Source: Diprion similis (lineage: Eukaryota; Arthropoda; Insecta; Hymenoptera; Diprionidae). From it: a stretch of DNA of 64,000 bases. The notes below the pieces were generated by a model, which had not been told where the DNA came from, made no database searches, and saw only the letters and a program-made list of their open reading frames with translations. The DNA lies in NCBI RefSeq assembly GCF_021155765.1, contig NC_060112.1:20522001-20586000 (forward strand). Reading direction: 5' to 3'. Positions 13,041-26,400 of this stretch are shown one piece after another (position 1 is the first letter of the stretch; every line of letters starts with the position of its first letter). A program made the position numbers and the translations under genes.

Positions 13041-16000
13041 ATGAATCTGGACCCAACGACATCTATAACAGCGTTTTACGCGGGCCGAAGTATATTGATT
13101 ACGGGTGGTACGGGCTTCATGGGAAAAGTGTTGATCGAAAAATTGTTAAGATCATGTCCCGCCGTGGAGGAAATATTTCTACTAATGCGGCCGAAGAAGA
13201 ACAGCACCATAGACGACAGGTTAAGGCAAATGCTGGCTTTACCGGTGAGTTGTAAAACGGTTATAAAATGTTATATTTGAGTCTGCAGTGCATTCGCTGA
13301 CAGTTTTTGAATCACGTTTACCACAATAATAATAGTAATAATGATAAGCATAACGAGACGACAGCAACAACAACAATAATAATAATAATAAAAATATACA
13401 AAAAGAAATTTGAGCGTAGAATCGATGAATCATTTGGTTGAATTTTCTGCTCTGAAATATTTTTTCCTCAAAGGATTGACATCAAGAAACCGAATTTTTC
13501 TTTGAAAAATAATGTATTATAAAGAAAGTTACAAGGAAAACACAATCGTGAACGTCGGAGGATCCGTCGTGCGTCGAGATTGCTTGACGGTTATCTGGGC
13601 TTGTTGACCAATGAAACATTAAGGCCGCGCTTAAAGGATGTTCTGCCGGATATAGAAATGGTTAAGCACATGAATTGCGTTGCGCGTTCTTCTCCGCTGC
13701 CGTGTGGTTTAAATATACATATATGAGTAAATTACACACTGTGTGTAATTTATAAAAAATAATCGTAATAACGTGATGAAAAATAATTACATATAAATTT
13801 ACACAGTAGCGTATAATGTGTGTTATTGTCTAAGGAAGTTCGTTCGACATATCGCATTAATATACAATATCTTCTTGATTGAAATGGAATGAAGTATGAG
13901 AGTAAAAGGTGTTGCTTTACCGAAAAGGAAAGCTGAAAGGATAACAAATTATCGGCACAGTTTATCTTGGACGTTATCCGTATATGGTATTTAAAGCAAA
14001 AGTTTGCGAGATTATAAAAATGAGGCATCGCGTTTCAACGTAAAAATTTTGATTTACTTCAAATTTGAAAATCATAAGCAAAACTAGGCCATCAGTGGTT
14101 TTAGTTTGTAATAAAATGGTGCAGGATGTCGTAAACAATATATGACGCGACTTCAATTTAAATATTAAATGTTTTCTTTTTTTTTCTCCCTTTTTCCAAT
14201 ACCGGGAAAACAGCTATACGATAAGCTGAGGGAAACGGATCCTTCAGTTTTCGAAAAACTGATCCCAGTCATAGGCGACGTGACGGAAGAAGGCCTGGGA
14301 TTACCGCCGGTGGAGCGTAAGGTTCTAATCGAAAAAGTTTCGATAGTATTCCACGTCGCTGCCAACGTCAGGTTTGACGATCCTCTAAAGCACGCTGTGC
14401 TCATGAACACCAGAGGCACACGGGATGTTTGCATTTTGGCAGCAAGCATGAAGAAGCTAGTGGCAAGTATCGAATGCGTAAAGCTTGATGTAGAATGTCT
14501 GCAGATGAAAAATATCCTGTTCCGATGATATCTCGCATAATTTGTTCACCGCGTTAATTTTTTATTGCTGTAATTTGGTAGATGCATGTATCGAGTAAAT
14601 ATCATACACCTAAGTCTTCGTGACCTATGACCTGCGACCCATTAATATTCATTGAATGCTATTATACAATCATATAATGTACCGAACCTGAGCCACCTAT
14701 GCCTACCTTTTATTTAGAAACATAATTTCATTCGAATTAGGTTCTCCTCCACGTAAGCACCGCTTACGGAAATACCGACAGACCGGTTATCGATGAGATT
14801 TTATACCCAGCGCACACCGATTGGAAAAAGGCGATTAAAATTGCAGAAAACATGGACGAGAACATTTTGAACATCATGACGCCAAAGTAAGAAGATTTTT
14901 TTTTTTCTTTACAACCACCGAAAGGAAAATAATTCTTTTCTTTAAATATAATACTCAATAATGCTTGTGTAAAACCTTCTTCTTTACGAAACGAAATGAA
15001 TTCTCAATTCGCAGATTCCTCGGTAAATTGCCAAACACCTACACCTTCACCAAGCAACTGGCCGAGCATGTTATCAATGATTACGCTGGAATCATTCCCA
15101 GTGTAATATTCAGGCCATCGGTTGGTAAGTTTTAAGGGGTCAGACTGCGTAAGGTCAGCTCATTATCATATGAAGTCATTTCGGCATGTCCTGTCCACGT
15201 TTTTGTAGCCCAGTCATTTTTTATCGGCTATTTATATACATTGAATGCGGCCGCGTGCTTGCGTGCGTGCGTGCGTGCGTGCGTGCATGGGGGGGGGGGG
15301 AGGGGGGATAAGCTTGACCCCAAATTATCGATTAAGATTTCGTACGAGCTTCAGCCGCCATCTTGGTAAATACATTTTATCAAATATCTCGTGAACCGTG
15401 CATCGCACGACAAAGACAGTAGAAACTTTTCTTGTAGATAATAAAATTCTTTACAACTTTTGAGGGAAACTTTTCTCCGTGTAATGCGTAGATTTTGATT
15501 TATAACAGAGGAAACTTTTTTAAACATTGTTATTGATAAATGTATAATAATAAATGGTCGATGGAACCGTGAAAATGGTGATCATCTAATCTGCGGAATA
15601 TAAAATTTGTAAGAAGCTTTGAGTTGAAGTTTTTTTTCCATAAAATTAGTAATTTTAGAGCTGTAGCGCGGTAAACGTTGCATCACTTGAATGATCAGTG
15701 GAAATGTTGCTCGTAATACACGGAGAAAATTTTATAAAACGACCAAAAGTCTACGGAAGAATGACAATACCGTGTAGCGAATCTATGAAAGTTATAAATA
15801 GTGTGAAGAACTAATTTGAAAAGAAATAAAACAAATCATCGAATCCATCAAGACATATCTATCTATAGCCAATTCTTCAAGTGTAACACTTGCGCGTATC
15901 GATTCGAGACGATTTTCTTCGAATAACATATTGCGAATATAATTCGTTGCGATAAAATCAAGTTTTGAATTTCAAATTGATAAGGATATACAAAGCGTAT

Positions 16001-19000
16001 TAATCACAGATCCTAAATCATTCATGAATATAAGATTTTTTATACGGAGAAGGACGCCAAATTTTATCCAAGCCGATCACATACAGACTACTATACTTCT
16101 ATTATACATCGGTTTCGTGCTTTTTCTTCAAGTTCTTCCTTATTAACGGTCAGCTCTATTTTTGATTATAAGCCATCAGGGATGGTTAATAAATAATACG
16201 GTAAAATTCATGGGTCTCGCATTTCGAAGCGAATTGCATTATTTGCATTATACCGCATATCGTCAGATGTGACGTGATTGTTAAGCCACAAACAGTCCCA
16301 CTATCCAACACACGGTCACTCTGTCAGCCCACGATCGATTTATTTAAATAATTCACTCACGATTTAAATTTTACGACAATCGGAGAACAGAATCGTTATT
16401 GAATGATATGAATTGGAATTGTGTTCATTTAATCTACGTGCGCACATAGAATGGTGTATGATGAGTACATACATGTCATCGTCATCCGCAATAAAAGTTC
16501 TCTTAGCGCTGACCTTGGTTAGGCCATTTAGCAATTGATAAATAATTCTGTAAACTGAAATGGCAAAGAAGGTGTGGCTAACGATGATACACGAGAAGAT
16601 TTGTACGGACGATCTATCGAATACTGTAATCATACCGTCATTCAAGGAACGAAGAAAATACATTCAATTCCTCGATATTACAGAAACAATTCCACTGACA
16701 ATAAGTACGAATTACTTATATTGAGTTGCCATTTTTTTTTAAATATATTCCTTTTCGTCATTCTTTGTTCATAATTTGATTGCAGGAAGAAGGGAGCGAC
16801 AGCAACACGATGTAGGTGCCATCATTATGATTTTTTAGTAAAGCGAAAAAAACTGTTCCTAAATTTGATGGACTAATTTAAAAGAGAGAAAAAAAAAATG
16901 GAAAAGTTTGAACCATAACGAATGACGAAATTTATAGAAATACTCGAATATTATGAAGACAAAATGGCGGGCTAGAGAGGGATCGAAAATGGTGTACAGT
17001 GAGAAAAGAGTTTATTTGCTGTTGATAAACGTATATTTGAATATGGCGAAATAAATGTTTTGTTATTACTATCAAGTTTCAGTTGAGTAAAATAATGATC
17101 GATGTAGGTTAATACTTGACAAATCATATTTGGCTAAATTAAATTTGATGATATGATAATAATGAAACATTTATTTCGCCATATTCGAATATATACGTTT
17201 GTTAAAAGTAAACAAACTCTTTTTTTACTTTCAGTCGTGGTGATAAGCGATTTTTCGAACTTTGAACTGATTACGACCCACAGGGGTTCAAGGCTCATTG
17301 TTAAATAAGACCAATTCATATCTGTTTTGTTATTTTAATATCGTAATTATATTTTTAATCAACATCTAAATTAAAAAAACGGGGTGGGGGTGGGGCTCCA
17401 AACTTGAAAGGATCAATATTTGGAATTTTCGATATATCAAAATTTCAAACATACAAAAATGAAATAACGAAAGATGGTTTGTTAGAAATCTTGATTTTTC
17501 AAAGTTTCACTGATTAGTAGATTCTACTTATAGTGACACTGTTTGATGCATCTTTGAAATTTCGATATATCGGCAATTCCAAATATCCTTCCAAGTTTTC
17601 ACCCCGACCCACACGGAAAAAATGAAATACGACTGGTTACTGTGCTACACAAGAATAAGCGGAAGGTAGATGAAAAAATTCTTAGCACATTATTAGTGCT
17701 TATTCAGCACAGGAATGGTTACTGTGCTGGACGAGAATGAGAAGCGTTTGTCAGATGATTCGTTCGTTTCTTTACACATGGCTCACACTTATTTTGTATA
17801 GTACGAGTTCTAATGCTGAAGGGAATCTGTATTATCCTAAAAGCTAACAGTGACTGTGAACATAATAATCACTCGTGTTTTCGATATAGTGTGCAACATA
17901 GTAATGGTTACTGTGGTGGAAGATTCTGAGTCGTATGTAAAAACTACTCATTCTTATTATAACATGAACTAATAATGTGCTAAGAATTTTTTCATCTACT
18001 TTCCGCTCATTCTTGTGTAGCACAGTAGTCAGTCGTATTTCATTTTTTCCGTGCACTTATACTGGCACGAAAAAAATCGATTTTTACGAAGTCATTTTCT
18101 CGAATATGAATTGCTATATTAAATCGGGGTTTGGACAAACTGGAAAAGGTTGAAAAACTCTAAAAAGTACGTACCTGTCGATTCTAGTTCCAAATTGAAC
18201 AATTAAATTTTGGGATAATTTTTTTCTCTCCAAAAAAATCATCATGATGATGTTTACACCGTTTTGCCAGGCCAACTTTTTACAACTTGGCAAATAAATT
18301 TTACTCAACCATACCAATTTTGATTTTTCAACAAGTGTCAAATAAAAAAAATAAATAAATAAAAAAGAAAAAAAAAAAAAAAAATCAGACCGTTTGGCTA
18401 TGCCACCCTTCAGTTGTAGCGACTGTAAAGGAGCCGATACCGGGATGGATGGACAACTTCAACGGTCCTGTGGGACTCATGATCGGCGGTGGCAAAGGTG
18501 TTTTAAGATCAGTCTATGGTAATCCTGACCTCGTAGTAGACTTCATACCGGTAGACGTGGCTATCAAAACATTGCTTATAAGCACCTGGTTAAGAGGGAT
18601 AACAACGTAGGTGGACTTCACTTTTATTTTCATAGAATATTAGCGCTGTGATCAATTTCGAAGTACACATTGGACTTTCCATAACGAATTAACATTTACT
18701 TTTTCCTCTCTTTTTTCTTTTCTCTCAGTATAACGCGGGACCCCAGTGTTTCAGTCTACAACTGTTCATCGAACGGTCTAAAGGCGGTCACAACCAAAGA
18801 CATGATGAATCTGGCATTTAAAACTGTCGCCGAGCTCCCCCTGGAAGGGTGTCTCTGGCTCCCCAACACCACGATGTACTCAAACATATTCATGTACTAC
18901 CTGACTGTGTGGATATTTCACCTTATTCCAGCCCTCGTTATCGATACTGTGCTCAAGCTGAGTGGCGCGAAACCAAGGTAACTATACTTTCAAACTTTTA

Positions 19001-19120
19001 AGCATCCAAAACATAGTATCATATATTCGTATAGCACGTAAAATTTTCCCTCAAATCATAATTTTTCCATCCTAGTCTTAAGGTAACGCAAAATCATTTG
19101 AACGAAATACGTTTGTCAGA

Positions 19121-19151
<31 letters not shown>

Positions 19152-20408
19152 TTGATTAATTGATAATTTTTATTATGACCTAGCACGTACGCTATGGGGC
19201 AAGAAAAGATAGACAAGTATAAATGTGTTATAAAATATGAAAATTAACTATAATCTTAAACTAAACTTAAAAAATAAATTACAACTAAATTTGGAGACAT
19301 AGTTAAAATAAGCATAATTTTATATTTACGTAAATTAAAATAATGAAAGTAATTAATATAATTACTTCAAGTGAAAATGAAAAATACGAAGATAATTGCA
19401 GTTAAAAACAAAATGATAGCTCAACTTTGCACAAGCTCAGATTGCAGAAGATAGGCGAATAGCCGGGCCTTGAATAATATTTCTAGAGATAAGGAGGAAG
19501 AAATATTAGGAGGGAGAGAGTGCCAAAGGCAGGATGCTGATAGTCGAAAAGAACGGTGATAAGTGGTAGTGCGATGGATAGAGATGTGAAAAGTAGAAAC
19601 CGATTGCGGAAGACGTGAAGGGCGTCGATCGCCGTGATTTACTCGCGGTAGCAGTTCGGCAAGATAGGTCAGTGAATTCACATACAATATGCGACAAGTA
19701 GCGATAGCTAGGAAGTAGTTCCGCCGATTTTTAACAGACAGCCAACCCAAACGATGATGGTATGGCGTGATGTGTTCGTCTCGACGAAGATTGAAGATGA
19801 ATCTGATGCAACAATTTATTAGCTTTTGGAGCTTCGCATTAAGTTCCTCCGTATTTAGTTCTGAGTTCAATCGAGAGCACATTTTTGTAATATTTTAGTT
19901 TGTGGAGCGTAGCATACGTGCTTGTTCCACGATAGATTAGCAGAAAATTGAACTTCCAAGTTACGAACATCAGATGAGTAAGACAATGAATGAATTATCC
20001 TTGATCATAACTTGAGACGATTCAGGTATGCTTAGAGTTCAAACGTAAGCTCCGCTGCCGAGGATAAGGACTTTCGATTTAACCACATTGAGAGAAAGTC
20101 CATTGGTATTGGCGAAGTCAGATGTAACGTTGGCACGATGAGAGACTTTTGCTATCGTTTCACTGAGCTCAGAGGGAAAACAATGTAAATAAATCTGCGT
20201 ATCATCCGCGAAAATCATCCTACTGGTCTACAGTAAATTCTTCTCTATGTCGTTGATAAATAACATGAAGAATATCGGTCCCAGAATTGAACCATGCGGT
20301 ACTCCCATCGTTGTGCCAATCCAGTCCGAAAAACGACCTTGATCATCGATTACTGCTTGAGATCTGCCCGTTAGATAGGAGTAGAACCACGCGAGAGATT
20401 TGTCTGAG

Positions 20409-20470
<62 letters not shown>

Positions 20471-23400
20471 TATATTTTATGTCTGTAGCAATGTTAGACA
20501 ATAATAATAGTCACAGAGTATTACAAAAATAAAATAAAATAAAAAAATTACTCTGTGACCGAAAGAGATAGAAATAGTACAAAGTTAGCAGTACTTAAAA
20601 CTAAAAACTAAAACTGAAAACTAAAGAGATATTTTGATTGATTGATCAGCTTTCTCAACTATGCAGAGAATCTTCGTTTTGCTTTACTCGGAAGTGGTCG
20701 TAAAATAAGCTGTTTTCCGCATCTCTTGTTCTGTGAAATTCGACTGCAGTTTTTGCCGTTTGTCTAGTTTGCCTTTAACAGTCATCTCCTATTGTTGTAA
20801 TTTTACTGCTAAATTCTGCCGGCATCATGTTATTTAATAACTTAAAAATAAATATACACATATTATAGTATAGCCTCTGTCTTATGGTCATAAACTGCAA
20901 CGCTTGGAGCATCTGTTCTACCTTGGTATGTCTATCACACTGTAAAATTACTCTCATCGCTCGATTTTGTGCCGTTTGCATCCTACACAGCTGTGTTTCT
21001 CCCATGTCGATTAGCAGCCTCGCACAGTACTCAAAGTGAGAAGCTATGATTGTTTTGTATATAGTATGTACACCTGGTACACGCTGATACATAATTTCCT
21101 ATTCTATTTAGGTAACTTATTTTTTTCCCTATCTTTTTTTTAGCATATAATCATCGATCATTACGCCTAGGTATTTCGTTACTTCAACCTGATCTATCTC
21201 TTTTCCATCCAAACATTTCACCATAGCATTACCTCTCAGCTCTTCTTTTGTACTTCTAATTAACATATACTTTGTTTTCTCTGCATTCATCTTCAGCTTG
21301 TTCTTGTTCATCCATTCTTCCACTACGTTAAATGCTGTTATTCAGTTTACTCTCTACCTCAGCACTACTCTCCCCTACTAAATAAAGTAGGGTATCGTCT
21401 GCAATAGCTATTTATGCGGCATGCCCGTAAACCGCCTGTTTTTTTGGCAAGGATAAAGATTTCAGAACGAGCTGAAGGCGAGTACTGAAATTATCCGAGC
21501 CAAAAAACGGTTTACGGGCATAGCATATACAATATTTTTTACGGTATGGGCATTGAAAAGCAAAACGAAGAGTGAGGTTATATCGCGATCTGTTCGACGA
21601 AGCTACTTTATAAGGCAGTTTGGGATGCGCACCTCGAACTGCGCATCAAAACTGCGGAATAAAGATTTTATTCCGCAACTTTGTTCGCTGTCGTATAAAG
21701 CGTCACTTTACGGAACGAAAACTGCCACAAAAAGTGGACTTTTCAATGCCCGTGCCGTAAAAACATTTTTACGCTGCAGACCTTCGAACAGATATAGAGA
21801 GAGAGAGAGAGAGATTGTGTAATAATTATAATTTAAGTTGTACTTTTTTGCTTTGACAGGCTCGTGAAATTGTACAGGAAAATTTACACGGCAAACCTTG
21901 CATTGACGCATTTTTTGAAGGAAAAATTTAAATTTGAAAATTCAAAACTAATGGCACTAAACGAAATTGTGCCAGAGGTAAATCGAACGGACTTCAGCGT
22001 TGATGTTGGACAAATCGATGTAACGGAATATTTCAGGTAAGCGAATTTCTCTTTCTTTATGAAAAAACAAATTTTGTATTCCGGTTGAGTAGCGAAGTAT
22101 AATTATTCCCTTCCGAAGTTAATTGTCATTAAAACACGATCGACGATGTTATCGTGTGAAATTTCTGGTGCACTGCTGAAAGTGGCTTATTGTAGATGAG
22201 AGAATAATAAAATTCAAAATAATAACCGCAAATGAAAAAGAAATGAAAATATCTGGACCAGAAGTATTCACTTTCACACAACTACTAGAAGAACGAAAAT
22301 ATATTAAATTTTATTGCTTTATTATATTGTTTAGTGACGCGATGTTAATTATGAATTGTGTCAGAGCCTTGAGATTTCTTGAAAACATATAGAAATAAAA
22401 ATGAAAGGAAAACCCGATGAAGAGTTGGGCATAAATGTTTAATTTTTTTAAATGATATATTATAAATGAAAAAAACTAGTACAAGTGCGAGTATGTTTTT
22501 TATGTGACATAAGTAAAAATTAACTATTTTCCGACTTTGTCCTTTACTTGTCCTGTGACACCTTGCTTCTCTCCAAATTTCATGATTCTAGGTCAACGGG
22601 AAGTAGCCTCACAGGTTCTGACGAATGATTTTGCGAGTATCAAAATATATGACATAAATGGCCGCATGTTTTGATTGCGCTGACTTAAACGCTTAAATTT
22701 TTTACACCTCCATATTAATTTGAACTCGATACCTCTACCCATTCCTGAGAAAAAGCGTCTCGACAGACGGACAGACGGACAACGAAATGATCCTGTAAGG
22801 GTTCCGTTTTTACCGTTTGAGGTACGGAACCCTAAAAAGGAAATACGGTCACGCGAGGAAAAATATTTGTTTATTGTACGCGTGTTGGTTAGACGTGAGC
22901 CAATTGTGAACCGGAAACGTTTTTTTGTTCTAGGGATAGTTTGATCGGAGGCAAGTTGTACCTCCTGAAGGAAGATATAAATAAAATACCCGAAGCTAAG
23001 GCCCACTATAACAAGTAAGTAAGGCTCAATTGGAGCAAGAGTAAATGTGAGGGATACATTTTTTTCACTCAAAGAATCTGAAGTTTTAATTAATTAAGGC
23101 GCTTGCGGTTAGGCGACAGCGCCGAGATTTTGTAAAGAATAGGAAGCGGTTGGTCGGCCTCGTTTTATCATGCCAGATATAAAGGGACTCGGAAATGAAT
23201 TATGAACAAACGGCGAACATTGTTCTTGGAAAAATTTTGTTTCATATATTCGCTGAAAGCGTAAATATACATAACGTTGATTTAATTACGACTAAGAAAA
23301 AGAATAAACAATACAAAGTGTGTTAGTCTGTTCTTTACTATAGTCTGATTCGTTTGTTATGTATCAGGGAACGAAGCGGTCTCTTGACATATAGATATGT

Positions 23401-26400
23401 CAAGCGATAAAATTATTTCAACATAATTAGTTGGATGATGATAAAGTCAAAATACATGACGCCTTTTATCTGCGATCTAACATTACCGCGCGGTCTATTC
23501 TTTTTTCAAAATGACATCTCACCAACCATTGGACCACGGTACGATATAAAAAGTCGTATGAGCAAGTCGCCGACCCATTATGGACGTTGGTTGTGTCAGT
23601 AACAGAAACGACTTGATAATACTACGTGCCAGTTCGGATTAAAACAAAGTATCTGAATGCCCAATTAAATTTTTATATTTCATTTATTCGGATTACAAGA
23701 AATTCCCCAGCACTTCAAATGTCAAGAGCGTTTATACTTTAGCTGATCATGTCAGCGACAAGGTTTAGTACGATAGAATTGACATTAGAATATTCCAGAT
23801 ACGAATAGTTTTATTGTAATATGTTTTTTTTCAGTTTTTTCAAAAATACAGTTTTCATGAACAAAAATGTGGTTATATATAGTGTTACAGTAGAATATTC
23901 AACAAAGTTTTGTAAGAAAGAAGATGGTTACTAATTTTGAAATACCTATCCTACCCTTATTAAAAAACCATATTTATTTTTATTCGATCAGCTCTTATAT
24001 TTATTGTGTTACAGCTACCAATAAAATTAAATGTTTATCGTTTTGACTTACTTTTTTTGATTTCGTGAGAATTAAAAAGGTAGGTCAAAACGATAAACCT
24101 TCGATACTACTGGTAGTAGCTGTTACCAAAAAACTAAACCCCATCGAATAATTATGTATTTAAAAATTAGAAACCACCTTCTTCTCACAAAATTTAGTTG
24201 AAAAGTGATCGTAATATTTTCGTATGATTCAGCTTCCGATGTGAGTAATTATAGTAACTACGCAACCGTAGGAGCAAATCACTTCTGAAAAATAGGCGGC
24301 AGGTCCATCTGCATTTAAATCAAATGAGACTGTGTTGAACCACGTAGAGTAAAATGTCTTGAAATCACATAATATTCAGAAGTTCTGTTACGTGCAGAAA
24401 TGGCGAAAAAGTCAGTAGAATGAAAAAAACTAAAATTCATTTTTTAACATCACTTACTGCTGTTGATATTCGGGTAGGTCCTCGACGGCTTGATATTTAT
24501 ATATAGTTATTGACGATAGCAGCCTGATGAGCTGGACGCTATTTATAAATCCCTCGGAAATTCTGTGGTTTCGGAGATAAATGCCGATGGACAGGTAGAT
24601 ATGTGGTATATATGGATATAATTTTATGCCACGTCAAAGATTCGAATGACCGCAGGAACGTGTCGCGACAAGTTTATACCATGACGAGCTGGAGTATTAT
24701 ATAAGTTATCTGTTGTTTGGTCGATCGGGTTGGCCCAGTTGTCCCTGCGAAACGAGATCATCCGCGATATCATGCATCGCGTTCAATAACCATTCCCATA
24801 AATATTCGCGAAATTGATATAAGCTATTGCTACCAATTCGTCTTACTAAAGTACGATCAGTGAGTTGATTGTCAGTTCATCAACTACGAATTCTCCCGGT
24901 CTCTTGCTATACTGTAATAAAAAATAGGAAACATATCGCGGAGGAATTGTGTAAGAAATATGCAAAGAACGATGCTGCAAGCACGATGCTGTTGTGTCGA
25001 AACTGCTACTTGGCAACTAAGCGACGTATCGTAGTTTACTAATTTAATGGTGATATATAACAAAAGGATCGATCGTCGATTAATGAGCAAGGTCAGGACG
25101 TCTAAAAATGGGCATGAATTTTCCGTAGCACGGTTTCTGGGTGGCGGCCATGGACAAGGTAAAAAAGACGGTGTGTTATTTGAAAGATATGCATGTATAG
25201 ATAAATTTTTAATTTTGTGAGAATGTGGTAGTGACACCAGTTCCGGGCCGTTCCTGGCACCTTGCTTGGACCCAACGTCAGCTGTACCGTTCACTCGTCG
25301 CGGAGTGGTCTTACGCCATACCGAAAAGGTGGTCAAAAGTAACAAGCATTGACTAATTTTTATGAAAATTCGTACATCGAGATTTTCGAGAACGCTGATT
25401 ACGAATCTGAAATGAAATTTAGAATGGCTGACCTGACGTGACGGGAAAATTGGTTCTAACATGGCAAACCATGATTCATTTTTTTTTAAATATTCTGTAT
25501 AGAAATTTTTCTGGTCGCTGATTATGAATTAGAGAAAAGGTTTAGAAACAACAGAATAGCGGACGGTCTCGGTGTGGAGGATGACTACTTTAGGAAAAAA
25601 TTCTTCGATATGCGCAAAATTTAACGTTTGGAAGTTTTCAATGTTGCTGATAGTCGATATGAATTAAAATTTCAATAAAATGCGTTGAAGAATGATGATT
25701 ATAAATAATAAATTCAACGAAATATTTTTCATCATATTTTACATATGAATAAATTAATTAGGCACTATTAAAATGTCAATGAAAATCTATTTGCATCTAA
25801 TTTTACAATTTTTTAGTCGCTATCTGATGAAGAATAATTGTCATCATCATCACCAACATCGATTGTATCGTTCAAAGAGATACTGTGACTTGATTCTGCA
25901 ACTGAAGTTGGAACTAATAGTTGAACCATGTGGGGATGATTTTAATTTTTTTCCTTGAGAACTCCTTTTTTTTTAGAACGTTTTGGCAGTCTAGTCATTA
26001 GTGGATCTGACGTTACTGAAAGCCTGCAAAGACCGTCTTCCATGTTTTTTATTCAGTCACATTTTTGCGCAAAATCATCTCGGAATCTTCTAATTTACTC
26101 GTTAGACGATTCCTGAGCTTCTCCAGGCATCTGTTCGATAGAAAGTAACAAAGGATCTGCAATCTTGTGATCGTGAATCTGAACTTTATGCACTTCTTTT
26201 GGTATTCAATTCCACGGATACAGTTCGACAAATTTTCTTGCAGTATCTTTAGCGTAGTTTTGAAATTTTAGTACACCGAATGAAAATTCCTAAGAATTTA
26301 GCTGCAATATAATATGAAATCGTTTTATCAATTCTGCATCAACTTCCGTTTTTGAAGCAAAAATTTCAGAACTTTCGAAAAACACTGAGCTGTCTTTCCG

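Noticed and set aside
13239..13433. Leu/Tyr-rich minus-strand frame after reductase exon 1
   Set aside because: Produced by an aat/aac simple repeat in the intron.
24884..25462. 192-codon open frame on the minus strand in reductase intron 8
   Set aside because: Longest unexplained frame in the intron, but it runs through the ~120-bp tandem repeat and has no domain, splice context or protein-like composition I trust.
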